From Spirochaetia bacterium (GTDB lineage: Bacteria; Spirochaetota; Spirochaetia; Sphaerochaetales; Sphaerochaetaceae), in contig RZYT01000002.1 of NCBI GenBank assembly GCA_009930195.1, forward strand, positions 1 to 51,334: 51,334 bases of DNA. Reading direction: 5' to 3'. Below are positions 14,916-24,106 of this stretch, in pieces. How positions within the stretch are numbered: the first letter of the stretch is position 1; every line of letters starts with the position of its first letter. The notes below the pieces were generated by a model. The model was given only the letters and a program-made list of their open reading frames with translations. It was not told the origin of the DNA and did not search any database. A program made the translations under genes and the position numbers.

Positions 14916-16214
14916 GATTTCCTGATTGATGACATCGTTCAGACGCTCTTCCTCGGTGATGATCATTGAACTCTCCCTGAGGAAGGAGCTTCCGATCATG
15001 GCGGCGACCAAGAGTCCTCCCAGCGAGGAGAGCAGCATTACCGAGTATTGCTCGGTCGTCACCAAGCTGATGATCAGGATACACGCACATCCAGCCTGGC
15101 TGAAGAGCAAAAGCATGCCTTGGATGATCTCCTCATGGATACCTTGCCCCAGCTCTGCAGCATACTGGCTGCCAAGAGGAACGGAGGCCAGCAAACTCAA
15201 TCCGACAATCGAGGCCCCAATCAATGCGATCGCCTCACTGCCAAGGAAGACCTGACCAATCTGTTGGCAAAACACCAGCAGCAGGATTCCGGGAATCGAA
15301 CAGACATTGCAGAACACGAAAAACAGCTTTCTCCTACGGAACCGATCCGAAAGAGCAGGAATCAACACAGCCCCCACCATACCCCCTGCCAGCATTGCGA
15401 TGCCAAGCAGGCCGTTTGAATCGGCAAATCCGAGAAATGCGCTGATTTCATCGACCTTGATGAAAAGGATCATCAAGACTCCCCAGCCAACAGAGAAGAT
15501 GATCGTGAGACCCCTCAGCGAGGTATTTGCGTTCAATGCACGGAACGAAGCCAAGAAACCTTCGTTTTTCTTGCCGCAGAGGGAAGAGGAAGGTGTGGGA
15601 GGATTTTCCCTGATCAGGAAAGCAGGTATAAGGGCCAGGATGGAGCTGAAAAGCGCATAGAACTGCATCATCCGATCAAAGCCATTTCCCCATGCAGGAT
15701 CGTTTGCGCGGGTGACAACCATCAGCGGGGTGATGATCATGACCAGGGCAAGACTCAGATACTGGCTTGCCGAGGTGATGCCCACCGCCATTCCGCGCTC
15801 CCGGATGGGAAACCAGCGTGAGACAATCTCGGTAATGCTGGTCAAAACCAAAGCTTGTCCCAAAGCAAGGATGAACTGACCGAAGAGAACCGCAAGAAAG
15901 CTGGAAAGATAGAGCCACTTGGTCATGGACCCGAAGATGATCAGGCCACTTGCAATCCACGTCGCCCATCGGATCCCGAGACGGTGCAACAGATAGGAGG
16001 AAGGAATACTGGCAACAACAAAGACCAGCAGATAGGTCAGCGAAAGAAGATCAACCGGACTGGCATACCGCAGGGGAAGCTGGCCTTGGTAATAGTGATT
16101 CGCCACCCTCCCCACCGGGGCCAGGTTGAGCCACTGGACCTCCACCGAAAACATGAGGAGTACCAAGGAGAGCAGGATAAGATACCGATAGCGATACGCC
16201 TTCACACTTTTCAT
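14901..16214 (-). CDS. MFS transporter
   Basis: A 437-residue major facilitator with about 12 hydrophobic segments. Family features include a loop 2-3 motif (HRLGIRWATWIASG) and the central loop with RFRRRKLFFVFCN as its counterpart in the second half. The substrate cannot be told; similar proteins export or import organic anions. ATG 16214 is chosen because the charged N-terminus MKSVKAYRYRYL starts there. No ribosome site precedes either this ATG or the one at 16226, and a -10 hexamer lies 7 bases upstream. It diverges from the NfsA-like gene. Confidence 0.85.
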   Translation of the reverse strand: MKSVKAYRYRYLILLSLVLLMFSVEVQWLNLAPVGRVANHYYQGQLPLRYASPVDLLSLTYLLVFVVASIPSSYLLHRLGIRWATWIASGLIIFGSMTKWLYLSSFLAVLFGQFILALGQALVLTSITEIVSRWFPIRERGMAVGITSASQYLSLALVMIITPLMVVTRANDPAWGNGFDRMMQFYALFSSILALIPAFLIRENPPTPSSSLCGKKNEGFLASFRALNANTSLRGLTIIFSVGWGVLMILFIKVDEISAFLGFADSNGLLGIAMLAGGMVGAVLIPALSDRFRRRKLFFVFCNVCSIPGILLLVFCQQIGQVFLGSEAIALIGASIVGLSLLASVPLGSQYAAELGQGIHEEIIQGMLLLFSQAGCACILIISLVTTEQYSVMLLSSLGGLLVAAMIGSSFLRESSMIITEEERLNDVINQEIVHLQ

Positions 16215-16250
16215 GAGATACAGCATACAGCATAGCGTGTCACTTGTATA
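16212..16250 (-). promoter_or_regulatory. promoter giving a leaderless MFS mRNA
   Basis: Minus strand: TATACA (16250-16245), 17-bp spacer, TATGCT (16227-16222), then 7 bases to ATG 16214. Confidence 0.45.
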
Positions 16251-16280
16251 TCTTCACTGGCTAAGAGAGGACAAATCGCC

Positions 16281-16295
16281 TATACTCCGGGTATG
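16281..16295 (+). promoter_or_regulatory. -10 element giving a leaderless NfsA-like mRNA
   Basis: TATACT (16281-16286) ends six bases before ATG 16293, and no ribosome site is present. The -35 position at 17 bp is weak (TGGCTA, 16258-16263). Confidence 0.5.
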
Positions 16296-17078
16296 CAAGA
16301 TACCATCAACCTACTGCTTTCACGACGTTCGGTTCGTTCCTTTGAGAAGCGAGCCATCGAGGATGAACAGCTTAAGCTGCTCAAGACAGCAACCCTGCGC
16401 GCCCCTACGGCGGGGAATATGGCACTCTACTCCATCGTGGAGGTCCACGATGCGCAGAAGAAGCAGAAACTCAGTGAAATTTGCGACAATCAGGAGATGA
16501 TCGCCCAAGCCCCGCTTGTCTGGGTCTTCCTTGCTGACATGCAGAAATGGGTGAACTACTTCCACGAAAGCCTGGCAGTCGAAAAGGCCGGGAAGGACAA
16601 CCTCGCTTCCTATCGGAAGCCCGGTCTTGGAGACCTGCACCTTTGCATGCAGGATGCCATCATTGCGGCACAGAATGCAGTGGTCGCAGCAGAAGCTCTG
16701 GGAATCGGGTCGTGCTACATCGGTGATGTGATCGAGAACTTCGAGGCTTTGAGAACTCTTCTCGACCTGAAGCAGTACACCATCCCTGCCTGTATGCTCA
16801 TCTTCGGCTATCCGAAGGGGAAGAAGCCGGTCAAGCTCACCCCACGATGCCCTGAAGACTCCATCTTCATGCAAGATTCATATCAGGAACCACATCTGAA
16901 GCAACTGGAGGAGGCGTTTGCACTGCATGAACAACAGCGCAGAGCCACCAACTCCCTCCCCTATGAAAACACAGGGACCCTTGCCGACTACTACTACCTG
17001 CGCAAGCATACCAGTGCCTTCATGGAAGAGATGAACCGATCGACTTCGGTCATGTTTGATTGGTGGTGCAACGGCTAA
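16293..17078 (+). CDS. NfsA-like nitroreductase (FMN oxidoreductase)
   Basis: A 261-residue nitroreductase of the NfsA/FRP subgroup, longer than the upstream one because of a C-terminal extension. The FMN-binding start RRSVRSFEKRAIED and ATLRAPTAGNMALYS are visible, as are QNAVVAAEALGIGSCYIGDV and IFGYPKGKKPVKLTPR, where the basic residues typically contact NADPH phosphate. Cytoplasmic. There is no Shine-Dalgarno sequence. It is followed after 40 bp by the response regulator gene, which has its own promoter. Confidence 0.9.
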   Translation: MQDTINLLLSRRSVRSFEKRAIEDEQLKLLKTATLRAPTAGNMALYSIVEVHDAQKKQKLSEICDNQEMIAQAPLVWVFLADMQKWVNYFHESLAVEKAGKDNLASYRKPGLGDLHLCMQDAIIAAQNAVVAAEALGIGSCYIGDVIENFEALRTLLDLKQYTIPACMLIFGYPKGKKPVKLTPRCPEDSIFMQDSYQEPHLKQLEEAFALHEQQRRATNSLPYENTGTLADYYYLRKHTSAFMEEMNRSTSVMFDWWCNG

Positions 17079-17083
17079 ATTTC

Positions 17084-17121
17084 TTGCGTCAACTCTGCTT
17101 TCCCACTACCATACAGCTATG
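17084..17121 (+). promoter_or_regulatory. promoter giving a leaderless yesN-like mRNA
   Basis: TTGCGT (17084-17089), exactly 17 bp, TACCAT (17107-17112), then six bases to ATG 17119. No ribosome site is present. Confidence 0.5.
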
Positions 17122-18726
17122 GCTTACACGATACTCCTGGTAGATGATGAGACGGCGGTACGCGACGGAATCCGCTCCCGTACCCCATGGGAAACCTATA
17201 ATTTTGAGGTCATAGCAGAGGCCGGAAACGGCATCGAGGCATTGGAACTCGTTGAGGAGTTGCGTCCTGACGTTGTCATCACCGACATCCGCATGCCATA
17301 TCTGGATGGGATGGAGCTGATCCAGCAGATCCGCAACTCCCATCCTGCAACGACACTTGTCATTCTCAGCGGCTATGATGAGTTCACCTACGCCCAGCAG
17401 GCGATGCGGTACGAGGTAAGCGAGTACGTGCTGAAGCCTGTGTCCGTTGAGGACCTGAGCAAGCTGCTCGAACGACTGGGCAAGCGTCTGGACGAAGAGA
17501 TCAAGCGCACCCAGGACCAAGATCGCCTCCGGCAATCCTATCTGCAGGCGCTCCCCCTGATCAGGGAGAAGTTTCTGGTCTCCTTGCTCACTACAGCCCA
17601 GCCCCTCTCCGATACTCTCTTGGTCAGCAAGGCCCAGGAGTATGGGTTCGACCTCAACAAGGACGAGTTCATGGTGGCGCTCATCGAGACAAACCACTAC
17701 CAGGACGATCCCTTGCAGGCTATGGCCATGCTGGAAGTCATCGAGGAGACACTCAAGAAGGAAGGAGGAGGCCTCGCCTTCCAGTTCGAGAACCAGATCG
17801 TAATCATCTTCAGTGCACACAGTCATGCACAGAACCAGTATGATGCAGTCTTCCGAAAGCAAACCTACCGCAAGGCAGAGCATCTGAAAACCTACCTCGA
17901 GAAGTACTCCTTCGATGCAATCATGGGAGTGGGCAGCTTGGTCCACACTCCTTCTGCCATCACCGTTTCCTACCATCAGGCACTCACGGCACTCAACTAC
18001 AGCACCTGCTATCCGGAACAATCCCTCTTTTTCATCAGCGATCTGGAGCATAGTAGCTCCGAGGAAAGCGTCGGGAAACTGCAGGAGATGAAGTCAAACA
18101 TCCTCATTGCGGTGAAAATCGGCAGTGAGGAGCAGGTCGTCGAGGGAGTGAACCAGTTGCTTGGAGAGCATCTGGCTTCTCTCGGATTGCAGGAGATGCA
18201 GGCACTCCTTCTGGAACTCTCTTCCTCCCTGCAAGACCTTGCCCACTCCTATGGGCACTCCCTCTTCACCATCGGTGAGGAGGAGGGACGCAACCTCTTC
18301 TCCGAACTGGCCAGCCTCACCACCCTGGGCAAGGCAAGAAGATGGTACACCCGCCTCTGCCTGAACCTCAGGGAGATGATTGCAGGCCAACGGGAGAACA
18401 GCCACATCCAATTCATAGGACAGGCAAAGACCTTGATAGCAAAGCACTTTACCGAAAGCGGATTCGGTCTTGAGCAGATCTGCGAAATGATAGGGGTGAG
18501 CCCTTCTTACTTCAGCTCCACCTTCAAGCGGGAGGTGGGAGCAAGCTTTGTACAGTACCTTACCGGAATGCGGATGGACAGGGCAAAGGAACTCTTGCTG
18601 AAAACCGAGGGCAAAACCTATGAGATAGCACAAGCGGTAGGGTTTGCCGAACCGAACTACTTCAGCTTCTGCTTCAAGCGACATGTGGGACTCTCACCCT
18701 CACAGTACCGACAGGCCAACCGATGA
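17119..18726 (+). CDS. YesN-like response regulator (receiver + AraC DNA-binding domain)
   Basis: A 535-residue response regulator. The receiver domain spans about residues 1-120: acidic pair in LLVDDE, phospho-acceptor Asp in VVITDIRMPYLDG (about residue 55), Ser in VILSGYDE and Lys in YVLKPVS. A long middle region (130-420) of helical character follows, as in YesN proteins. The C-terminal about 100 residues are an AraC/XylS domain with two HTH motifs (GLEQICEMIGVSPSYFSSTFK and TYEIAQAVGFAEPNYFSFCFK). ATG 17119 is chosen because the receiver begins there and upstream codons overlap the previous gene. It overlaps the kinase gene by ATGA. YesN regulators usually control carbohydrate transport genes. 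Confidence 0.93.
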   Translation: MAYTILLVDDETAVRDGIRSRTPWETYNFEVIAEAGNGIEALELVEELRPDVVITDIRMPYLDGMELIQQIRNSHPATTLVILSGYDEFTYAQQAMRYEVSEYVLKPVSVEDLSKLLERLGKRLDEEIKRTQDQDRLRQSYLQALPLIREKFLVSLLTTAQPLSDTLLVSKAQEYGFDLNKDEFMVALIETNHYQDDPLQAMAMLEVIEETLKKEGGGLAFQFENQIVIIFSAHSHAQNQYDAVFRKQTYRKAEHLKTYLEKYSFDAIMGVGSLVHTPSAITVSYHQALTALNYSTCYPEQSLFFISDLEHSSSEESVGKLQEMKSNILIAVKIGSEEQVVEGVNQLLGEHLASLGLQEMQALLLELSSSLQDLAHSYGHSLFTIGEEEGRNLFSELASLTTLGKARRWYTRLCLNLREMIAGQRENSHIQFIGQAKTLIAKHFTESGFGLEQICEMIGVSPSYFSSTFKREVGASFVQYLTGMRMDRAKELLLKTEGKTYEIAQAVGFAEPNYFSFCFKRHVGLSPSQYRQANR

Positions 18727-20489
18727 AAAGCATCCGAGGCCCCCACTCCATCAAGACCATCCTCTCCATCGCCATCGCTGTGGTCTCCATCTCCTTCACC
18801 CTGCTTGTCTCTGCAATCCTCTATACCCAGTTCAGTTCAACCATCAGGGAGAATGCGACCGTCTCCACCCGTGAGATTGTGCGACAGGTGAATGCAAACC
18901 TGAATTTCTACACCAACGACATCCTCACCATTGCCGGCTATGCACGGGATCTTTCCAAGCAGACCAATGACCTGCCTCGCGATGAGATCGAGCAACGCCT
19001 GCGTTCCATCGTAGACAGCAGACAGGACATCGTCTGTCTGGTCCTTTTCGATCTGGAGGGCAAGGCGGTGCTTTCCACCAGTGATGCAAAACTGCGAAGT
19101 GCCGATGAGATCAAAGACCAGACCTGGTTCACCAGAGCCCTCGGAGGAGAAGGGAATTTCTACTTCACCGGTCCGCATGTCCAACAGCTCTTCACCTCCA
19201 GCTACCCCTGGGTCATCACCTACAGCCAGCAGATCAGCTACCTCGATGAGGCAGGAGAAACCAAGCATGGGCTGTTGGCGATCGACATGAACTTCTGGGC
19301 GGTGAGTGAGCTCTGCCAGAACGCACGACTGGGATCCACAGGCTATGTCTACTTCATCGACAACAATGGGAAGGTCGTCTACCACCCCTACCAACAGCTG
19401 ATCAATTCCGACCTCTTCAACGAGGATCTGGATGCAGTACAAGAACACATCTTCGGGACCTTCACCAACACCTTTGAGGGAAGGGAACGGCTGGTGATCG
19501 TCGATACGGTCAACAATGCCCGCTGGAGAATTGTGGGAGTTGCCTACATGGACGAGCTGATGTCGGGCTTGGACCAATACACCTCGGTAATGTTCCTGGT
19601 GCTCGCCTTCTGCATCGTCATCACCATCCTGCTTTCCCGAGTCGTATCAGCGTACATCAGCCGTCCCATCAGGGAGCTGGAACGGTTGATGAACAGCGTG
19701 GAGCGCGGCGACTTCTCCGCTCCTCCCACCGTAGGAGGAAACCAGGAGGTTGCAGCCTTATCGCAGACCTTTGCCCTGATGGTCGGGCGCATCCGCCAGC
19801 TCATGGATGACATCGTCAAGAGCCAGGAGATGAAACGCAAGTTCGAGCTCGATGCCCTGCAGGCAAAGATCAATCCGCACTTCTTGTACAACACCCTCGA
19901 TTCGGTCGTCTGGATGGCGGAACAGAACAATACCGAAGGGGTCATCACCATGATCACCGCCCTCGCCAAGCTCTTCAGGATTTCCATCAGCAAGGGCCGG
20001 GACATCATCACCCTCAGCGAGGAACTGGAGCACGTGCGCAACTACCTGATCATCCAGCAGATCCGATACCGTGACAAGTTCGAGTTTTCCATCTCCCGGG
20101 AAGAGGGTATCGAAAACCTGCCTACCATCAAGCTCATCGTGCAACCCATCGTCGAAAATGCCATCTATCACGGCATCAAGTATCTGCAGGAGATGGGGCA
20201 TATCGACATCAAGGTATTCAGGCGCAAACCCGGTGCTGTCGTCATTGAGGTCCGTGACAACGGAGTGGGCATGGATGAGCAGAAACTCTCCAACATCCTC
20301 AGTTATGAGGGTCCCCACCACAAGGGCGGTACGGGCATTGGGGTGAGGAACGTCCATCAGAGAATCCAACTTTATTATGGTTCCGATTTTGGCCTCGAAC
20401 TCTCCAGCGAACTGGATGAAGGTACCTTGGTCAGGCTCGTGATACCTGAGCAGGCGCCGATTCATCCCATCAAGGTGGTTTCATCATGA
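18723..20489 (+). CDS. YesM-like sensor histidine kinase
   Basis: A 588-residue membrane histidine kinase. A transmembrane helix lies near residues 15-35, an extracellular dCache-type sensor spans about 40-280 (including QDIVCLVLFDLEGKAVLST and GSTGYVYFIDNNGKVVYHP), a second helix about 285-305, then HAMP (SRPIRELERLMNSV). The His_kinase region has the phospho-acceptor His near 386 in KINPHFLYNTLDSVVW, and the HATPase domain has the N-box VENAIYHGIKY and G-box GTGIGVRNV. It phosphorylates the adjacent response regulator. It overlaps both neighbours by four bases, so the three genes are translationally coupled. Confidence 0.94.
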   Translation: MKSIRGPHSIKTILSIAIAVVSISFTLLVSAILYTQFSSTIRENATVSTREIVRQVNANLNFYTNDILTIAGYARDLSKQTNDLPRDEIEQRLRSIVDSRQDIVCLVLFDLEGKAVLSTSDAKLRSADEIKDQTWFTRALGGEGNFYFTGPHVQQLFTSSYPWVITYSQQISYLDEAGETKHGLLAIDMNFWAVSELCQNARLGSTGYVYFIDNNGKVVYHPYQQLINSDLFNEDLDAVQEHIFGTFTNTFEGRERLVIVDTVNNARWRIVGVAYMDELMSGLDQYTSVMFLVLAFCIVITILLSRVVSAYISRPIRELERLMNSVERGDFSAPPTVGGNQEVAALSQTFALMVGRIRQLMDDIVKSQEMKRKFELDALQAKINPHFLYNTLDSVVWMAEQNNTEGVITMITALAKLFRISISKGRDIITLSEELEHVRNYLIIQQIRYRDKFEFSISREEGIENLPTIKLIVQPIVENAIYHGIKYLQEMGHIDIKVFRRKPGAVVIEVRDNGVGMDEQKLSNILSYEGPHHKGGTGIGVRNVHQRIQLYYGSDFGLELSSELDEGTLVRLVIPEQAPIHPIKVVSS

Positions 20490-21433
20490 AACGAGCACTT
20501 CTCATCCTACTCATCACCACACTCCTTCTCGGTTGCTCGAACAGGCAACAAGACCAAAACCAGACGTATCGTATTGCCGTCATAACCATGATGCAGGGTG
20601 GGGAGTTCTGGGGGGCGCTGAAAAATGGTGCAAGAAGTGCCCGAAGCGCAACCAGTTCTGTCTTGGAGTTCCTCGCACCTGTCAATGAATCCGACTATGA
20701 GGGACAGATCAGTGCCGTCCAGTATGCCATAGACCAGAAGTTTGATGCGATTGTTCTCTCCCCAAGCCACTATACCCGTCTTGAGACTGTAGTGGCGAAG
20801 GCCAGGAACCAAGGGATCAAGGTAGTATTTGCAGACACCTCGCTCCTGGACGTTCATCCGGATTTCCTGATCACCGCAGACTACCATGCCATTGGAAGGG
20901 CAATGGCAGAGCATGCTTTCTCGCATTTCCAGAAGGATGAACCGATCAAAGCGCTGGTACTTGGCTCAATGCCGAATACCACCAGCATGACGGCAATCGT
21001 GGAAGCGCTGGTGGCCACCTTCTCCCAGCGAAGTGGTGCAACCATCGTCAATGCCACCTACTCCTTCACCGATGCGGCGATAGCAACGGAAATTACAGCA
21101 AACGCTCTGGCGAACGATCCCTCGATCAATATGATCTTTGCCTTGGAGGAGTACACCGCCCATGGGGTGGCAAATGCCCTTGAAGAGTGGCAGAAGGTAC
21201 ATTTCATAGCGTTCGGAACCACACAGTACGAAATCCAACTGCTCGAGCAGGGAGTCATTGATGCTCTGGTGGTAGTCAACTCCTTCAACCTCGGCTATCG
21301 TGCGGTGATGGCTGCCATAGACCTGCTCAATGGCAACAAGCCGGTGGAGAAGCTGGTCGACTTTGATCTCGTGACCAAGGAGTCGATGTTCAGCGAAGAA
21401 CATCAGCGCTTGCTCTTCCAGACGCTGCAATAG
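20486..21433 (+). CDS. sugar-binding lipoprotein of the YesMN operon
   Basis: A 315-residue periplasmic-binding-protein type 1 (RbsB/MglB-like) lipoprotein. The signal peptide ends in the lipobox LLLGC with Cys17 as the lipidation site. The mature fold is family typical: YRIAVITMMQGGEFWGALKNGA, AVQYAIDQKFDAIVLSP, and the interlobe region FALEEYTAHGVANALEE. It starts inside the kinase stop (ATGA). No permease or ATPase accompanies it, so it probably acts as the ligand-binding co-sensor for the YesM-type kinase rather than in transport. A transport role with the convergent mgl system is an alternative. Confidence 0.88.
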   Translation: MKRALLILLITTLLLGCSNRQQDQNQTYRIAVITMMQGGEFWGALKNGARSARSATSSVLEFLAPVNESDYEGQISAVQYAIDQKFDAIVLSPSHYTRLETVVAKARNQGIKVVFADTSLLDVHPDFLITADYHAIGRAMAEHAFSHFQKDEPIKALVLGSMPNTTSMTAIVEALVATFSQRSGATIVNATYSFTDAAIATEITANALANDPSINMIFALEEYTAHGVANALEEWQKVHFIAFGTTQYEIQLLEQGVIDALVVVNSFNLGYRAVMAAIDLLNGNKPVEKLVDFDLVTKESMFSEEHQRLLFQTLQ

Positions 21434-21436
21434 AAA

Positions 21437-21458
21437 GAGGCAGGGTTTCCCCTGCCTC
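21437..21458. terminator. hairpin between convergent operons
   Basis: GAGGCAGGG (21437-21445) pairs with CCCTGCCTC (21450-21458) around a 4-base loop. On the minus strand it is followed by TTTCTATT, so it best serves as terminator for the mgl operon, and may also help end the YesMN operon. Confidence 0.75.
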
Positions 21459-21479
21459 AAGTAGCGTAGGAAGGGACAA

Positions 21480-22484
21480 CTACTTCTTCTGAACGTATTT
21501 GCGGATGTCAAACGAGACGGCCGCAACAATGATGACGCCTTTGATGATGTTCTGCCAGTACGGATTGACACCGATGAAGGTCAGACCATAGTTGATGAAG
21601 CTGAAGATGATGACACCAGCGATGACACCGCTTACCGTACCCACACCACCGGTGGTTGAGACACCACCAACGACACAGCTGGCGATGGCATCGAGCTCAT
21701 AGCCGTTGCCATAGTTGTTGGTTGCGCCACCGGTACGGGCTGCTTCAAGGACGCCGGAGAGCGCAATGAGAAAGCCACAGACACCGAAGAGGCCCACAAG
21801 GGTCTTGGTGATGTTGATGCCCGAAACAGCGGCTGCCTCAGGATTGCCACCCACTGCATAGACATTCTTTCCGAACACCGTCTTGTTCAGGACAAACCAG
21901 ACAATGATGGAGACAAGGGCCGCAAACACCACGATGACAGGAACAAAGCCCACAGACCCCGAACCGAGGAAGGTGAAATCCGCCCTGAGGCCGCCGATGG
22001 GCTGGCTGTTGTTTGGGGGCATGTTGAAATAGATGGAGTTGATGCCGTAGATGATCAGCATGGAGCTGAGGGTTGCGATGAAGGCGGGAACCTTGAACTT
22101 TGCCACGATGAGGCCGTTCATCATGCCAAACAACGTACCCACTGCAACAGCAAGCAGAATCGGAATGATGACAGGAACCTGACCCAGATCGGGATAGAAG
22201 CGCCTGACATAGTCAGCAGTCTGCAGCATGGAGGCTGAGATGACCGCAGCCATTCCTACCAACCGGCCGCCACCAAGGTCAACACCTCCGGTGAGAATGA
22301 CGAACATCATGCCCAGTGCCATGATGATCTTTGTGGAGCTCATCATCAGGATATCCCTGAGAACCTGCAGACGCAAAATCCTGGGATTGATGACAGCGAT
22401 GACAATGACGAGCAGGAGCAAGACCAAGAAGATTGCCTTGTCCATGACGAACTGTTTTACTCTTTTTGCATTCAGCGTACCCAT
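21480..22484 (-). CDS. mglC: galactose/methyl-galactoside ABC permease MglC
   Basis: A 334-residue inner-membrane permease of the ribose/galactose (BPD_transp_2) family with about ten hydrophobic segments. Typical family motifs: VILTGGVDLGGGRLVGMAAV, TLSSMLIIYGINSIYF, VYAVGGNPEAAAVSGI, and GNGYELDAIASCVVGGVSTTGGVGT. ATG 22484 is chosen: AGGAGG in the end of mglA lies 9 bases upstream, whereas the GTG at 22493 would touch the site. It is the last gene of the mglBAC operon and ends at the convergent hairpin. Confidence 0.93.
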   Translation of the reverse strand: MGTLNAKRVKQFVMDKAIFLVLLLLVIVIAVINPRILRLQVLRDILMMSSTKIIMALGMMFVILTGGVDLGGGRLVGMAAVISASMLQTADYVRRFYPDLGQVPVIIPILLAVAVGTLFGMMNGLIVAKFKVPAFIATLSSMLIIYGINSIYFNMPPNNSQPIGGLRADFTFLGSGSVGFVPVIVVFAALVSIIVWFVLNKTVFGKNVYAVGGNPEAAAVSGINITKTLVGLFGVCGFLIALSGVLEAARTGGATNNYGNGYELDAIASCVVGGVSTTGGVGTVSGVIAGVIIFSFINYGLTFIGVNPYWQNIIKGVIIVAAVSFDIRKYVQKK

Positions 22485-22497
22485 ATGGTTCACCCTC

Positions 22498-24006
22498 CTA
22501 CCCGACGTACTTTGTCGCCAGTTCCATAATCTCTTCCTGGTTGGTCTCTTTACTGGTTACCGTACCGGCAACCCTGCCCTCACTCATGACCACAATCCTG
22601 TCGGTCATACCCAGCAGCTCGGGCATCTCGCTGCTGATCATGATCACACCCTTGCCTTGGGCGGCAAGCTCGCGCATGATCACATAGATCTCATACTTTG
22701 CCCCGACGTCGATACCTCGTGTCGGCTCATCCAGAATGAGAATATCGGGAACCGTGAGCAACCATCGGGCGAAGAGCACTTTCTGCTGGTTCCCTCCGCT
22801 CAGGCTCTTGATCAGCGTTCGTGCCGAGGGGGTCTTGATATCCAGCTCCTTGATGCTCTTCTTCGTATCTGCCGCCATCTTCGCGGCATTGAGCAGGCCG
22901 TTCTTGTTCTTGTAGGCATTGATGTTTGCGATGACCAGATTCTCCTGCACCGAAAGGACGGGGAAGATGCCGGTGGCACGCCGTTCTTCGGTCAACAGTG
23001 CCATACCCAGGCGCTTGGCATCATAGGCGCTGTTGCAGACTTTCTCCTTTCCATCGATGAAGAGCTTGCCGACGCTATGAAGCCTCAAGCCGAACACGGC
23101 TTCCATGACTTCGGTTCGCTGTGCACCGACAAGTCCGCCGATACCCAGGATCTCGCCCTTGTGCAGTGTCAGCGAAACATCCTTGAAGCTTCTGGGATTC
23201 GGGGAGGTATAGTCCTCAATCCTGAGCAACTCACTGCCGATGACACTCTCCCCGGAGGGAAACCGGTGGGTAAGGTCCCGACCGACCATACGCTTGATGA
23301 TGGTCGCTGTCGTCAGCTCGTTGGCAGGCCAGGTGCCTACGTACTTGCCGTCACGCATGATGGTGACATCATCGCTGATCTTCAGGATCTCTTCCATCTT
23401 ATGGGAAATATAGATGATGGCCACACCCCGTGCCTTGAGGGAACGGATGATGGTGAACAGGTGCTCCACCTCATTCTCCGTCAACGAGGAGCTTGGCTCA
23501 TCCATAATGATGATTTTTGATTCATAGGAGACTGCTTTCGCAATCTCTACGCTCTGTGCCTTTGACACCGAGAGTGTTCGCAAAAGATCGGTTGGCTGGA
23601 TGGTGGTGAGATTGAGATCCTTCAGCAAGGCGGCTGTCATCTCATACATGGCCTTGTGGTCAATGACCGGACTCTTCGATCCACCGATGCGTGGATACCT
23701 GCCCAACCAGATGTTCTCCATGACCGAGCGATAGGGAATCAGATGAAGTTCCTGGTGGATCATCGAGATTCCCAACGAAAGGGCTTCCTTGACACTGGAG
23801 ATGTTCACCGGCTGTCCATTGAAGGAAATCTGCCCCTCATCCATGGAATACAAGCCGAAGAGGCATTTCATCAAAGTGGACTTCCCTGCCCCGTTTTCCC
23901 CCATGAGAGCGTGTACCGTTCCCGGTCTCACCTTCAGTGTTACATCGTCCAATGCCTTGACGCCGGGAAATGCCTTGGAGACATGGTCCATTTCTAATAC
24001 ATACAT
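22498..24006 (-). CDS. mglA: galactose/methyl-galactoside ABC ATPase MglA
   Basis: A 502-residue double ATPase of the sugar ABC type. The first cassette has Walker A GENGAGKST (about residues 37-45), a degenerate signature LSVSKAQSVEIAKA and Walker B IIIMDEPSSSL. The second cassette has a normal signature LSGGNQQKV and Walker B ILILDEPTRGIDVGAKYE but a degenerate Walker A (GGLVGAQRTE), as is usual for MglA/RbsA proteins. It energises MglC on the cytoplasmic side. It lies 100 bp after mglB, with a terminator-like hairpin between them. Confidence 0.95.
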   Translation of the reverse strand: MYVLEMDHVSKAFPGVKALDDVTLKVRPGTVHALMGENGAGKSTLMKCLFGLYSMDEGQISFNGQPVNISSVKEALSLGISMIHQELHLIPYRSVMENIWLGRYPRIGGSKSPVIDHKAMYEMTAALLKDLNLTTIQPTDLLRTLSVSKAQSVEIAKAVSYESKIIIMDEPSSSLTENEVEHLFTIIRSLKARGVAIIYISHKMEEILKISDDVTIMRDGKYVGTWPANELTTATIIKRMVGRDLTHRFPSGESVIGSELLRIEDYTSPNPRSFKDVSLTLHKGEILGIGGLVGAQRTEVMEAVFGLRLHSVGKLFIDGKEKVCNSAYDAKRLGMALLTEERRATGIFPVLSVQENLVIANINAYKNKNGLLNAAKMAADTKKSIKELDIKTPSARTLIKSLSGGNQQKVLFARWLLTVPDILILDEPTRGIDVGAKYEIYVIMRELAAQGKGVIMISSEMPELLGMTDRIVVMSEGRVAGTVTSKETNQEEIMELATKYVG

Positions 24007-24022
24007 GACTTCCCCCGTCTCC

Positions 24023-24039
24023 CCGGAGATTCCGGGGTG
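24023..24039 (-). repeat. hairpin just upstream of mglA
   Basis: CCCCGGA (24023-24029) pairs with TCCGGGG (24033-24039), a tight 7-bp stem with a 3-base loop, 17 bases ahead of the mglA start. It may mark the processed 5' end of the mglAC message. Confidence 0.55.
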
Positions 24040-24051
24040 TAGTTCCTTGAA

Positions 24052-24087
24052 AAAACCCTCCGGATTAACGAGCTAACCCGGAGGGGG
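24052..24087 (-). terminator. intercistronic partial terminator between mglB and mglA
   Basis: Minus strand: CCCTCCGG (24087-24080) and CCGGAGGG (24065-24058) enclose a 14-base loop and are followed by six T (24057-24052). This is a rho-independent terminator shape inside the operon. Partial read-through would give more mglB than mglA/mglC message. Confidence 0.8.
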
Positions 24088-24106
24088 AATCACACTTGAT
24101 CAGTTC

